A DNA stretch of 63,305 nt from VGBV01 sp963780395. Lineage in GTDB: Bacteria > Actinomycetota > Thermoleophilia > Solirubrobacterales > 70-9. This document shows positions 36,496-45,070 of the stretch, one piece after another; position 1 is the first letter of the stretch, and the number at the start of each line of letters is the position of its first letter. Position numbers and translations under genes: made by a program. Where the stretch lies: positions 1 to 63,305 of the forward strand of contig CAWABY010000016.1 of NCBI GenBank assembly GCA_963780395.1, in the 5' to 3' direction. Below the pieces are notes generated by a model, which was not told the origin of the DNA, made no database searches, and saw nothing but the letters and a program-made list of their open reading frames with translations.

Positions 36496-37602
36496 GTGGA
36501 GATCCCCCTGTTCGCCAGCCGCCCCTCGCTCGAACCGCTGCTCGACGAGGTCGCCGCGCGGCAGCGCGCGGTGCTGGAGGGGGGCAAGTACATCCTCGGC
36601 CCGGAGGTGGAGGCCTTCGAGTCGGAGTTCGCCGCCTGGATCGGCGCCGAGCACTGCGTCGGGGTGGCCAACGGGACCGACGCGCTCGCGATCGCGCTGC
36701 GCGCGCTGGGGGTCGGCCCCGGCGACGAGGTCGTCGTCCCCTCGCTGAGCTTCTTCGCCACCGTCGAGCCCGTGGTCACGATCGGCGCCACCCCGGTCTT
36801 CTGCGACGTCGACCCCGAGACCTGGGTGATGACCGCGGCCACCGCCGAGCCGGCGATCACCGAAAAAACCAAGGCGCTGCTGCCCGTACACATCTTCGGC
36901 AATCCCGCGCCCGTCGGCGAGCTGATGGAGCTCGCCGCCCCCAGGGGGATCAAGGTGCTGGAGGACGCCGCCCAGGCCCACGGCGCCAGGCTCGGCGGCC
37001 GCATGGCGGGGGCGCTCGGCGACGCCGCCACCTTCAGCTTCTTCCCCTCCAAGAACCTCGGCGGCTTCGGGGACGGCGGCGCCGTCGTCAGCTCCGACCC
37101 CGAGGTCGAAGCGGCGGCGCGGCGCCTGCGCTTCCACGGCTCAGAGGACAAGAGGACCCACACCGAGGCCGGCTACAACTCGCGGCTGGACGAGATGCAG
37201 GCCGCCGGGCTGCGGGTCCTGCTGCCGCACATGGACGAGTGGACCGCGGCGCGCCGCGCCGCTGCCAGGGGCTACGCCGACGCCGGCCTGGGCGCCCACG
37301 TCGCGATCCAGGCCGAGACGGAGGGAGGCGAGAGCTGCTGGCATCTGTTCGTGGTCCGCTCGCCCCAGCGCGATCGCCTCGCCGAGCGGCTGTCGTCCGC
37401 CGGCATCGGGGCGCGCGCCTATTACGAGACACCGCTCTACGCGCAGCCGGCGGTCTCGCGTTGGGCCCCCGCCGAGCCGCTGCCCGCCACCGAGGCGATC
37501 TGCGCAGAGATCCTGGCGCTGCCGATGGGCACCGCGCTCGACCCGAAGGCGCCCGCGGGCGTCACCGACGCGGTCCGCGACGCGGTCGAGGCGCCGGCTT
37601 AG
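36496..37602 (+). CDS. DegT/DnrJ/EryC1 sugar aminotransferase (WbpE-like)
   Basis: A 368-residue PLP enzyme that transfers an amino group from glutamate to a keto-sugar nucleotide. Seen are GGKYILGPEVEAFE, GVANGTDALAIALRALG, DEVVVPSLSFFATVEPV, EDAAQAHGARLGG, and the PLP-lysine motif FSFFPSKNLGGFGDGGA. The GTG at 36496 (MEIPLFASRPSLEP) matches family N-termini. It is convergent, with a 34-bp gap, to the minus-strand operon carrying WbpA-, WbpB-, WbpD- and WbpI-type genes, so it most likely makes UDP-GlcNAc(3NH2)A from the 3-keto intermediate. That assignment rests on context; DegT enzymes alone are not specific. Confidence 0.88.
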   Translation: MEIPLFASRPSLEPLLDEVAARQRAVLEGGKYILGPEVEAFESEFAAWIGAEHCVGVANGTDALAIALRALGVGPGDEVVVPSLSFFATVEPVVTIGATPVFCDVDPETWVMTAATAEPAITEKTKALLPVHIFGNPAPVGELMELAAPRGIKVLEDAAQAHGARLGGRMAGALGDAATFSFFPSKNLGGFGDGGAVVSSDPEVEAAARRLRFHGSEDKRTHTEAGYNSRLDEMQAAGLRVLLPHMDEWTAARRAAARGYADAGLGAHVAIQAETEGGESCWHLFVVRSPQRDRLAERLSSAGIGARAYYETPLYAQPAVSRWAPAEPLPATEAICAEILALPMGTALDPKAPAGVTDAVRDAVEAPA

Positions 37603-37636
37603 CGGCCCAGCCCCGCTGGTTCGAGGGCCTTCGCGA

Positions 37637-38050
37637 CTAGTCGTTCAACCCGGCGGCGTTGCGGGCCGCGTCGAACTCCGAGCCGGCGCCGAGCACCGCG
37701 AAGCGGACGACCTTTCCCTCGCGGACCTTGATCGAGAGCAGGACCCGGTTCTCGACCAGCGCGCTGCTGCCGGGCATCTGACGCGAGATCCGGGCCTCGA
37801 CGAAGAACTCCTCGCCGCGGGCGTGGATTCGGTCGATCTCCTGGCGCATGCCGGGCATGGCCTCCCACTGGGCATTCACCACGAGCGTCAGTCCATCGTG
37901 CCCGTGCCGCGTGCCCGGCTCAAGGGCGTCCGGGGCGTTGACGTACTCGACCTCCGGGTCGGCGAGTGCGAGCATTCCCTCGAGGTCGCGGCGGTTCCAG
38001 GCGTCCAGGATCAGCTCGGGGACCTCGGCGTCCTGAGGCATTACGGCCAT
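37637..38050 (-). CDS. SnoaL/NTF2-like protein
   Basis: A 137-residue protein of the NTF2-like superfamily: VPELILDAWNRRDLEGMLALADPEVEYV is the typical N-terminal helix pair and strand, followed by GHDGLTLVVNAQWEAMPG and RVLLSIKVREGKVVRFAVL. Such proteins are small cone-shaped enzymes or binding proteins with a hydrophobic pocket. The ATG at 38050 lies 7 bp after the acetyltransferase stop, so it is the last gene of the sugar-nucleotide operon, though a role in the pathway is not established. No obvious catalytic residues can be assigned. Confidence 0.8.
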   Translation of the reverse strand: MAVMPQDAEVPELILDAWNRRDLEGMLALADPEVEYVNAPDALEPGTRHGHDGLTLVVNAQWEAMPGMRQEIDRIHARGEEFFVEARISRQMPGSSALVENRVLLSIKVREGKVVRFAVLGAGSEFDAARNAAGLND

Positions 38051-38057
38051 TCGCTTG

Positions 38058-38783
38058 CTAGCGCCAGCGCTCGAGGAGGTCGTCGTCGCCGACCTCGCGG
38101 ATCTGCTTCGCGGGGACGCCGACGACGACGGCGCGGGCCGGCACGTCCGCGGTGACCACGGCACCCGCGCCGACGAAGGCCTCCTCGCCGACCTCGACCC
38201 CGGGGCAGATGACGGCTCCGCCTCCGACCCGGCAGGCGCGGCGCAGGGTGGGGGCGTCCGGTGGGCCGGGGTCGTGGCGGCCCATCGTGTTGTCGTTGGT
38301 GAGTGTGACCCCGGGGCCGACGAAGACGTCGTCCTCGATCACGGTGCCCGCGGTGACGTAGCAGTTGGTCTGCACCTTGACCCTGGCGCCGACCGTGACG
38401 TCGTTGTCGACGGCGCTGCCGCGGCCGATCACGGTCTCGGCCCCGATCGTGGCCCGCTCGCGCACCTGGGCCTGGTCGCCGACCACGGCGCCGGAGCCGA
38501 TCGTCGCTCCGGCCAGCACCACCGCGCCCGCGCAGACGGCGGCGCCGTCACCGATCGCGGCGGGGAGCGGCGGCTCGGCCGAGGCGACCGAGCGCGCGCC
38601 CAGCTTGGGCGGCTTGCCGATGATTGCGCCGTCCTGGATCGTGACCCCCTCGCCGATCGTGGTGCCGGCGTGGATCACGACGTTGCCTCCCAAGGCGACG
38701 CCCTCGGGGATCTCGACACCCTCGGCCAGCAGCAGCCCGGGGGCCCGCTGCGACGGCGCCGGTGAGGGCGTCGGCTCGCTCAA
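38058..38783 (-). CDS. Hexapeptide-repeat N-acetyltransferase (WbpD/WlbB-like)
   Basis: A 241-residue left-handed beta-helix acyltransferase, with many hexapeptide repeats such as GVEIPEGVALGGNVVIHAG, VVLAGATIGSGAVVGDQAQV and VIEDDVFVGPGVTLTND, and the loop with HDPGP-type sequence. Ending VVVGVPAKQIREVG is typical of nucleotide-sugar acetyltransferases. In context it would acetylate the 3-amino group of UDP-GlcNAc(3NH2)A with acetyl-CoA. Translation most likely begins at TTG (38783), overlapping the stop of the Gfo/Idh gene by 4 bp (TTGA). Two long insertions make it somewhat larger than minimal WbpD proteins. Confidence 0.87.
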   Translation of the reverse strand: MSEPTPSPAPSQRAPGLLLAEGVEIPEGVALGGNVVIHAGTTIGEGVTIQDGAIIGKPPKLGARSVASAEPPLPAAIGDGAAVCAGAVVLAGATIGSGAVVGDQAQVRERATIGAETVIGRGSAVDNDVTVGARVKVQTNCYVTAGTVIEDDVFVGPGVTLTNDNTMGRHDPGPPDAPTLRRACRVGGGAVICPGVEVGEEAFVGAGAVVTADVPARAVVVGVPAKQIREVGDDDLLERWR

Positions 38784-39817
38784 GCGCCGACGGCGGCGCC
38801 GACCGGCTGCGGCGCGCCGCCTGAGTCGAGCGAAGCCTGGAGCGCCTCGAGAACCTGTACGACCTGGAGGCCCGCGGCGCCGTCGGTGCGCGGGGTGCTG
38901 CCGTCGGCGAGGCAGTCGATGAAGTGCTGGCATTCGAGGCGAAGCGGCTCGTCGTTGGGAATGGCTGGGCTGACGACAGCCCCCGAGCGGGTGATGTACT
39001 CGCCGTAGGTGTCGGCCGCGGGGTCGAAGCCCTTGTCGTAGATCGTCAGCTTGCGCTCCAGAGCCATGTCGTCAAGGGTCGCCATGCGCTCGGAGCCGAC
39101 CACGGTCAGGCGGCGCTCCTTGTGGGGGTCGAGCCAGGACAGATGCAGGTGCGCGGCGAGCCCCGAGTCGAAGCGGATGTAGGCGAAGACGACGTCCTCG
39201 ACGCCGTCGCGGACGTAGGCCTCGCCGCGGGCGGTGACCTCGCTGGGGTGGCCGTCGGCCAGCTCGAGCAGCACCGAGACGTCGTGCGCACCGAGGCTCC
39301 AGAGCGCGTTCTCGTCGGCGCGCAGCTTGCCGAGGTTGAGGCGCTGGGAATACAGGTAGTAGACGTCGCCGAGGTCGCCCTTTTCGATCAGGTCGGCGAG
39401 CTGACGGACCCCGGGGTGGTAACAGAGCAGGTGCCCGACCATCAGGGTCAGGTCGCGCTCGGAGGCCAGGGCCACGATGCGCTCGGCCAGGGCCGCGTCC
39501 TGGGCCAGCGGCTTCTCGACGAAGCAGTGCTTGCCCGCCTCCAGCGCCCTGATCGCCAGGTCCCCGTGGGTCGGGACGGGCGTCGTGATCGCCACCGCCT
39601 GCAGCTCGGGGTCCGCGAGCAGCTCGTCGAAATCGGCGGTGAATTTGGCGTCCGGGTAGATCGCCGAGTAGCGCGCGCGCGAGGCCTCGTCGGCGTCGCA
39701 GCACCAGGTCAGATCGCAGCCCTCGAGCGCGTTCAGGTTGCGGGCGATGTTGGGCCCCCAGTAGCCGAGGCCGACGACGCCGACTCGGGTGGTTGAGGTT
39801 CGGGGAGGGCCGGCCAT
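38780..39817 (-). CDS. Gfo/Idh/MocA oxidoreductase (WbpB-like)
   Basis: A 345-residue NAD-dependent oxidoreductase: Rossmann motif VGVVGLGYWGPNIARNLNAL, WCCDADEASRARY, AVAITTPVPTHGDLAIRALE, the catalytic-lysine motif CFVEKPLAQD, and a C-terminal alpha/beta domain with LWSLGAHDVSVLLEL. WbpB-type enzymes oxidise C3 of UDP-GlcNAcA. It lies between the UDP-sugar C6-dehydrogenase and the acetyltransferase, both with overlapping stop/start codons, which supports this role. The start is the ATG at 39817, sharing a base with the previous stop (TGATG). Confidence 0.88.
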   Translation of the reverse strand: MAGPPRTSTTRVGVVGLGYWGPNIARNLNALEGCDLTWCCDADEASRARYSAIYPDAKFTADFDELLADPELQAVAITTPVPTHGDLAIRALEAGKHCFVEKPLAQDAALAERIVALASERDLTLMVGHLLCYHPGVRQLADLIEKGDLGDVYYLYSQRLNLGKLRADENALWSLGAHDVSVLLELADGHPSEVTARGEAYVRDGVEDVVFAYIRFDSGLAAHLHLSWLDPHKERRLTVVGSERMATLDDMALERKLTIYDKGFDPAADTYGEYITRSGAVVSPAIPNDEPLRLECQHFIDCLADGSTPRTDGAAGLQVVQVLEALQASLDSGGAPQPVGAAVGA

Positions 39818-41073
39818 CACAGCCTCACCACGTTGTGGGCGCTGCTGCCGCGTGTGACGCCGCGGAAGTCGAGCACGAGCGGCGCCTCGGCCACGACCCT
39901 CTCGTGGTCCACCTCGGGATGCGCGGTGACGATGCAGACCAGGTCGGCGCCCCGCATCCCATCGTCCATCTCGATCGAGTCGAGCTCGAACTCGGGCAGC
40001 GACGGCACGTGGGGGTCGTGATAGACGACCTCGGCGCCCCGCTCGACGAGCAGCTTGATGATCTTCAGCGCCGGGGACTCGCGGATGTCGCCGACGCCCG
40101 CCTTGTAGGAGACCCCCAGCAGCAGGATCTTGGAGCCGCGCACCGGCTTCGAGGCGTCGTTGAGCGCGTGCTCGATGCGCTCGACGCAGAAGTGCGGCTG
40201 GTTCTGGTTGATCTTCCCGGCGAGCTCGATGAACTCGGTGAAGAAGTCCTGCTCGCGCGCCTTGTAGGCGAGGTAGAAGGGATCCACCGGCAGGCAGTGG
40301 CCCCCCATGCCGGGCCCCGGCTCGAAGCGCATGAACCCGAACGGCTTGGTCGAGGCGGCGTCGATCACCTCCCAGATGTCGATCCCGAGGCGCTCGCACA
40401 GCATCGAGAGCTCGTTGACCAGGGCGATGTTGACCGAGCGGAAGATGTTCTCCAGCAGCTTCGTCAGCTCCGCCGGCTCGGGGCCCGAGACGCGCACGAC
40501 CTCGTCGCAGATCTCGCCGTAGAGCGAGGCCGCGGCCTCGGTGCAGTCCTCGGTCAGCCCACCGACCACCTTGGGGGTGGTGCGGACCGTGTAGTCGGTG
40601 CGGCCGGGGTCGATGCGCTCGGGCGAGAAGGCGAGGTTGAAGTCCTCGCCGGCGCCGAGGCCGGACTCCTCCAGGATCGGCTTCACGCGCTCGCGGGTGG
40701 TCCCCGGGTAGGTCGTCGACTCGAGCACCACGACCTGTCCCTTCTGCAGCACCCGTGCCAGCGAGGTCGTGCTGTCGACCAGGTGGGTCAGGTCGGGCTC
40801 GCGCGAGCTGGTCAGCGGCGTCGGGACGCAGATGATGATCGCGTCGCAGGGCTTCAGGTCGTCGTAGCTCGCCGTCGCGCTGAGGGCGTCGCCGAGCGCG
40901 GCCAGCCGCTCCGAGGGGACGTCCTCGATGTAGCTGTCGCGCTGCTTCAGCGCCTCGAGCTTGCGCGGGTCAGCATCGAGGCCGATCACCTCGTGCCCCG
41001 CTTCGGCGAACGCGACGCCGAGCGGCAACCCCACGTAGCCGAGGCCGATGATTCCGACCTTTCTGGCTGCCAT
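39817..41073 (-). CDS. UDP-N-acetylglucosamine 6-dehydrogenase (WbpA-like)
   Basis: A 418-residue UDP-sugar dehydrogenase catalysing the two-step NAD oxidation of C6 to the uronic acid. N-terminal Rossmann motif VGIIGLGYVGLPLGVAFA, then AIIICVPTPLTSSREPDL, FNLAFSPERIDPGRTDY, KLLENIFRSVNIALVNEL and the active-site Cys in GMGGHCLPVDPFYLAYKA. The pattern LAFSPERIDPG and overall layout match the WbpA/WecC group that uses N-acetylated sugars rather than UDP-glucose. It is the first committed enzyme of the proposed diacetamido-uronic acid pathway and is placed between wbpI-like and wbpB-like genes. Confidence 0.9.
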   Translation of the reverse strand: MAARKVGIIGLGYVGLPLGVAFAEAGHEVIGLDADPRKLEALKQRDSYIEDVPSERLAALGDALSATASYDDLKPCDAIIICVPTPLTSSREPDLTHLVDSTTSLARVLQKGQVVVLESTTYPGTTRERVKPILEESGLGAGEDFNLAFSPERIDPGRTDYTVRTTPKVVGGLTEDCTEAAASLYGEICDEVVRVSGPEPAELTKLLENIFRSVNIALVNELSMLCERLGIDIWEVIDAASTKPFGFMRFEPGPGMGGHCLPVDPFYLAYKAREQDFFTEFIELAGKINQNQPHFCVERIEHALNDASKPVRGSKILLLGVSYKAGVGDIRESPALKIIKLLVERGAEVVYHDPHVPSLPEFELDSIEMDDGMRGADLVCIVTAHPEVDHERVVAEAPLVLDFRGVTRGSSAHNVVRL

Positions 41074-41094
41074 GACCCGGGAGAGGATAGGCCG

Positions 41095-42183
41095 TCAGCC
41101 GAGCCGCTCGGACAGAGCCGTTGCGACCCTCTCGCCCGCCCGGCCGCCGCCGTAGAGCTCGGCCGCCGGGGAGGTGCGCTCGCCGGGGTTCGGCATGTCG
41201 GCGAGCGCGGTCGCGGCCGCGTCAGGGTCGAGGCCGACTAGGCGGTTCCAGCCGCTCTCCACGGTCTCCACCCACTCGGTCTCCTCGCGCATCGTCAGGC
41301 AGGGGACCGAGGCCAGGAACGCCTCCTTCTGCAGGCCGCCCGAGTCGGTGAGGACCGCGCGGGAGGCCCTGACCAGCCGGGTGATGTCGAGGTAGCCGAG
41401 CGGGTCGGTGGCGCGGATGCCCTGCCCGGCGAGCCCCTCCAGCAGGCCCTCGGTCTCGAGCCGCGCTCGGGTCCTGGGGTGGACCGCGAACACGACCGGA
41501 GCCTCCTCCGCCGCGCGGGCCATCACATCGACCACGGCGCGCAGGCTGGCCGGGTCGTCGACGTTGCCGGCGCGGTGGGCGGTGGCGACGATGAAGCCGC
41601 CCTGCTCCAGGCCGAGGCGCTCGAGCGCGTCGGAGCGCTGGTCGGCGATCGGGCCGAAGATCAGCGCCACGTCGGCCATCACGTCGCCGACCAGGACCGC
41701 CGCCTCGCCCAGCCCCTCGTCGCGCAGGTTCGCCATCGCGGCCTCGGTCGGGCACAGCGACAGCGCAGACAGCGCGTCGGCGACGACGCGATTGACCTCC
41801 TCGGGCATCGAGCGGTTGAACGAGCGCATGCCGGCCTCGACGTGGGCCAGGGGGACCTGGGCCTTGGCCGCCACCAGGGCGCCCCCGAGGGTGGAGTTGG
41901 TGTCGCCGTAGACGAGCACCGCGTCGGGCGCGGCCTCCTCCAGCACCGGCTCCAGCCGGGTGACGATCGCGGCCGTCTGCTCGGCGTGGCTGCCCGAGCC
42001 GACGTTGAGCTGATGGTCGGGCGGCGGCAGGCCCAGCTCCTCGAAGAAGACCTCCGACAGGCCCCGGTCGTAGTGCTGGCCCGTGTGGACCAGCACCTCG
42101 GTGGCGCGCTCGCGCAGCTTGGTGGAGACGGCCGCCGCCTTCACGAACTGAGGGCGGTTGCCGATCACGGTCAGGACTCTCAT
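41095..42183 (-). CDS. UDP-N-acetylglucosamine 2-epimerase family (WecB/WbpI-like)
   Basis: A 362-residue GT-B-fold non-hydrolysing epimerase. Motifs: MRVLTVIGNRPQFVKAA, VHTGQHYDRGLSEVFF, VLVYGDTNSTLGGALVAAK, LAHVEAGMRSFNRSMPEEVNRV, FIVATAHRAGNVDDP and DSGGLQKEAFLASVPCLTMR. In this operon the likely substrate is UDP-GlcNAc(3NAc)A, giving the manno isomer, as WbpI does; ordinary UDP-GlcNAc epimerisation (WecB) is the alternative. The ATG at 42183 overlaps the glycosyltransferase stop (ATGA). The gap to the dehydrogenase is 21 bp. Confidence 0.9.
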   Translation of the reverse strand: MRVLTVIGNRPQFVKAAAVSTKLRERATEVLVHTGQHYDRGLSEVFFEELGLPPPDHQLNVGSGSHAEQTAAIVTRLEPVLEEAAPDAVLVYGDTNSTLGGALVAAKAQVPLAHVEAGMRSFNRSMPEEVNRVVADALSALSLCPTEAAMANLRDEGLGEAAVLVGDVMADVALIFGPIADQRSDALERLGLEQGGFIVATAHRAGNVDDPASLRAVVDVMARAAEEAPVVFAVHPRTRARLETEGLLEGLAGQGIRATDPLGYLDITRLVRASRAVLTDSGGLQKEAFLASVPCLTMREETEWVETVESGWNRLVGLDPDAAATALADMPNPGERTSPAAELYGGGRAGERVATALSERLG

Positions 42184-43448
42184 TCGGTTCGGGCCGCCTC
42201 GATCACCGCGGCCATGCGCTCGGCCATGCGCGAATGCGCGTAGGACGCGCGCGCCCCGGCCAGGATGGCGGGCTCGAAGCCGTCGGTCTCGCCGCGGACC
42301 AGGGAGACGAGCGCGTCGGCGATTCGCTCGGGATCGTCGGAGGGGATCACCACTCCGGCCTTGGTGTCCTCGACGATGCGCGCGGCCTCGGTGCGCTCGC
42401 CCAGCACGAGGATCGGCCGCTCGGCGAACAGGTACTCGAACAGCTTCCCGGTCGCCTCGCCCCTGCGGCTGCCGGCGGTCAGCAGCAACAGGCTGTCGGC
42501 GTCTCGCTGCAGCCTCAGCGTCTGGTCGCGCGCCAGGGTGCCGACCGTGCGGAGGGAGTCGCCGACCCCGGCTCCGTCGAGGGCCGCGCGCTCGCCGTCG
42601 GTGAGGGGCCCGGCGAGGACCACCTCGAGCCGCTCCAGCTCGGGGGCGCCCCGGCGCCCCAGTGTCTGCAGGGCGGCGATCAGCGCGTCGGGCGTGCGCC
42701 CGCCGGTGGCGAGCCGGCCCGTGTAGACGATCGAATGGCGGTCGGGGGCGAGCGGGTTCTCGGAGGTGGCCGCGGGCACCTCCTCGGGGTCGTAGCCGTT
42801 CGGGACCGAGATCGCCCGCAGGCCGAGGCGGTCGCGCAGGTCGGCGGCGATCGGCTCGCTGACCGCGGTCAGGCGGTCGGCCTGCGAGAGCACGCTGCGC
42901 TCGAGCTGGGCGTCCACCCGCTCCTCGACCTCGAGCGGGAACTCGCGATAGGGCTCGAAGCGCCAGCCGTCGCGCAGGTCGGCGACCCAGGGCACGCCGC
43001 GCCTGCGCATCGCCACGCCGACCAGGTGGGTCGACTCCGGTCCGGAGGTGGTGATGACCGCGTCGACCTCGTCGCGGAGGGCGAGCGCGGGGCCGAGCGC
43101 GAAGGGGAGCCAGGTGACCCCGACCACGTCGGGGACGAGCATGCGCCCGAACATGCTCTGCTGGGAGCTGTATGAGGCGCCCTGGCGGCCCTCGTAGGCG
43201 CCGATGTTCCGCTGGCGCCAGTTGAGACGGCTGCCGATCAGGTCCCGGGCCTGAATCAGGTCGCCCTCGGGCTCGGTCGCAGACGAGTCCCCCCAGGCGT
43301 CGGAGGTGAGCACGATCACCCGGTAGCCGAGGCGGCGCAGGTACTTGGCGAGGCCGAACGGCCGGCGGCTGGCGGGAGAGGGGCGGGGCGGGTAGCTGTG
43401 GCTGACGAGCAGCACGGCCGAGCCCTCGGCGACCTGGGGCATCGTCAT
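42180..43448 (-). CDS. Family 4-type glycosyltransferase
   Basis: A 422-residue GT-B glycosyltransferase. The N-terminal acceptor domain has VLLVSHSYPPRPSPASRR and LAKYLRRLGYRVIVLTSD; the C-terminal donor domain has IVYTGRLATGGRTPDAL, VVLAGPLTDGER, and the terminal E-x7-E-like region GKLFEYLFAERPILVLG. It is enclosed by a methyltransferase and the 2-epimerase with 4-bp overlaps on both sides, so it likely transfers a sugar made by this operon, possibly the diacetamido-uronic acid. Donor and acceptor are not predictable from sequence alone. Confidence 0.9.
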   Translation of the reverse strand: MTMPQVAEGSAVLLVSHSYPPRPSPASRRPFGLAKYLRRLGYRVIVLTSDAWGDSSATEPEGDLIQARDLIGSRLNWRQRNIGAYEGRQGASYSSQQSMFGRMLVPDVVGVTWLPFALGPALALRDEVDAVITTSGPESTHLVGVAMRRRGVPWVADLRDGWRFEPYREFPLEVEERVDAQLERSVLSQADRLTAVSEPIAADLRDRLGLRAISVPNGYDPEEVPAATSENPLAPDRHSIVYTGRLATGGRTPDALIAALQTLGRRGAPELERLEVVLAGPLTDGERAALDGAGVGDSLRTVGTLARDQTLRLQRDADSLLLLTAGSRRGEATGKLFEYLFAERPILVLGERTEAARIVEDTKAGVVIPSDDPERIADALVSLVRGETDGFEPAILAGARASYAHSRMAERMAAVIEAARTE

Positions 43449-44353
43449 CGGCGCACCCCGATCGCGCCCAGGAACTCACCCTGGCCGCGCGCCTCGGAGG
43501 CGGCCCAGAGCGCGGGGTAGGCCGCGAGGGCCAGCCCATAGCCGGCCAGGAAGCCCGGCCCGGACGTCGCCATGCGCCCTCCGAGACGCTGCTGGGCGTT
43601 GGCGGCGGGCCCCAGCACGCTCGCGGTGGGGCGCAGCCAGTCGAGCTCGAAGCCCGCCCCGCCCAGCGCCCTGCGCAGGGCCTCGGGCGTGAAGTGGAAG
43701 CGGTGGCGCGGCACATCCAGCGCCCACCAGTCGGCCCCGAGCCGGCGGCGCTGCGGGGAATCGAAGTTGGGGACGGCGATCGCGACCGCTCCCCCGGGCC
43801 GCAGCAGCCGGTGCACCGCGGCCAGCGCCGCCCGCGGATCGGCGACGTGCTCGAGGCTGTGGTGAAAGACCGCGGCGTCGAAGCTCGCGGCCGGCAGCTC
43901 GACCGTCTCCAGCGTTCCCTGCCGCGCGTCCAGGCCGCGTTCGCGGGCGAGGGCGCACGCTTGCGCCGAGGGCTCGACCCCGACGACCTCCCAGCCGCGG
44001 GCGCCGAGGACGCCGCCGAGGTCGCCGCTGCCGGCTCCCACGTCGAGCAGGGTCCTGGCACCGCCGCCGTTCGAGGCGACCGCGTCCAGCCGGCGGAAGA
44101 GCCGAGTCCGCAGCCGCGCCGCCATCGTCGCCCGCGCCAGCGGCCCGCTGGCGCCGGAGCGCTCGTGCGGCCCGTACTCCGCCGCGTAGTAGGCGCCCAG
44201 TCCCTCGCTGCTGACCGTGGGCAGGGTGGTGCCGCCGCCGCAAGCGGTGCAGACGCGGACCTCGAAGCTGCCCGGAGCGACGCCCTGGCGGTCGGCGCTC
44301 CTGATTGCTCCGGCCTCCGGCAGCTCTTTGTCGCAGACGAGGCAGCTCACCAT
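43445..44353 (-). CDS. SAM-dependent methyltransferase with N-terminal zinc ribbon
   Basis: A 302-residue protein. Residues 1-45 carry two CxxC pairs (SCLVCDKELP and VCTACGGG), a zinc-ribbon seen on methyltransferases of polysaccharide and sugar C-methylation clusters. The SAM domain follows: ARTLLDVGAGSGDLGGVL, EVVGVEPSAQACALARERG, SFDAAVFHHSLEHVADPRAAL and RLLRPGGAVAIAVPNF. The ATG at 44353 starts the ribbon directly. It is the first gene of the minus-strand sugar operon and diverges from an acyltransferase 21 bp away. It may methylate a sugar or the growing glycan end. Confidence 0.88.
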   Translation of the reverse strand: MVSCLVCDKELPEAGAIRSADRQGVAPGSFEVRVCTACGGGTTLPTVSSEGLGAYYAAEYGPHERSGASGPLARATMAARLRTRLFRRLDAVASNGGGARTLLDVGAGSGDLGGVLGARGWEVVGVEPSAQACALARERGLDARQGTLETVELPAASFDAAVFHHSLEHVADPRAALAAVHRLLRPGGAVAIAVPNFDSPQRRRLGADWWALDVPRHRFHFTPEALRRALGGAGFELDWLRPTASVLGPAANAQQRLGGRMATSGPGFLAGYGLALAAYPALWAASEARGQGEFLGAIGVRR

Positions 44354-44374
44354 CTCGCGGTAGCGTAGGGGCCG

Positions 44375-45067
44375 GTGCCCGAGGGCCGACTTCAAACCGC
44401 GGGCCGAGGGGCGGGTCAGCTGTTCGCCGCTCCCTGGCTGATGTTCGTCCGGCATCTGCCCGGCCCGCTCGGCGTGCGCCTGCGCCGCGGCTACTGGCGA
44501 CGACGCCTCGGCGCGCTCGGGGACGGAGCCCGCATCGACGAGGGGGTGAAGATCATCAACCCCGCGGACGTATTCATCGGCTCGCGCTGCTGGATCGCGG
44601 CCGACGTGCTGATCGGCGCCGGCCTGCCCTCGCTCGAGGGCAGGGAGGTGGTGAGGCGGGAGAACGGCGGCTACACCGGACGCGAGGGCCAGGTGCGGCT
44701 GGGCGACGACGTCGAGCTCGCCCTGGGCGCCGTGATCAGCGGCTCGGGCGGGGTCGAGATCGGCGACAACGTCAGCCTCGGTCCCGGGGCGAAGCTGTTC
44801 AGCGCCAGCAACCACTACCGCGGGCCCGACGGCGAGCCGGGCGTGCGCTCCGCGGCCGCCGGGATGCGCCGCGAGCCGACGCAGGAGATCGGACGCCAGG
44901 CGCTCCTGATCGGGCCGGTGGTGATCGAGCCCGAGGCCTTCGTAGGCACCCAGGCCGTGGTGCTCCCCGGCGTCACCGTCGGCCGGCGGGCCTGGCTGGG
45001 AGCGGGAGTGATCGCGCGGCGCTCGATCGAGGCGGGGCGGATAGTCAAGCCCCCCGATTCCGGCTAG
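44375..45067 (+). CDS. Hexapeptide-repeat acyltransferase
   Basis: A 230-residue beta-helix acyltransferase with repeats IDEGVKIINPADVFIGSRCW, GVEIGDNVSLGPGAKLFSAS (with the catalytic-His region SNHYR) and AFVGTQAVVLPGVTVGRRAWLGAG. An N-terminal helix (APWLMFVRHLPGPLGVRLRRGY) may touch the membrane. This is the LacA/WcaF style that O-acetylates sugars of exported glycans. GTG start at 44375. It begins the plus-strand half of the locus, followed 3 bp later by a glycosyltransferase. Confidence 0.85.
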   Translation: MPEGRLQTAGRGAGQLFAAPWLMFVRHLPGPLGVRLRRGYWRRRLGALGDGARIDEGVKIINPADVFIGSRCWIAADVLIGAGLPSLEGREVVRRENGGYTGREGQVRLGDDVELALGAVISGSGGVEIGDNVSLGPGAKLFSASNHYRGPDGEPGVRSAAAGMRREPTQEIGRQALLIGPVVIEPEAFVGTQAVVLPGVTVGRRAWLGAGVIARRSIEAGRIVKPPDSG

Positions 45068-45070
45068 CCG

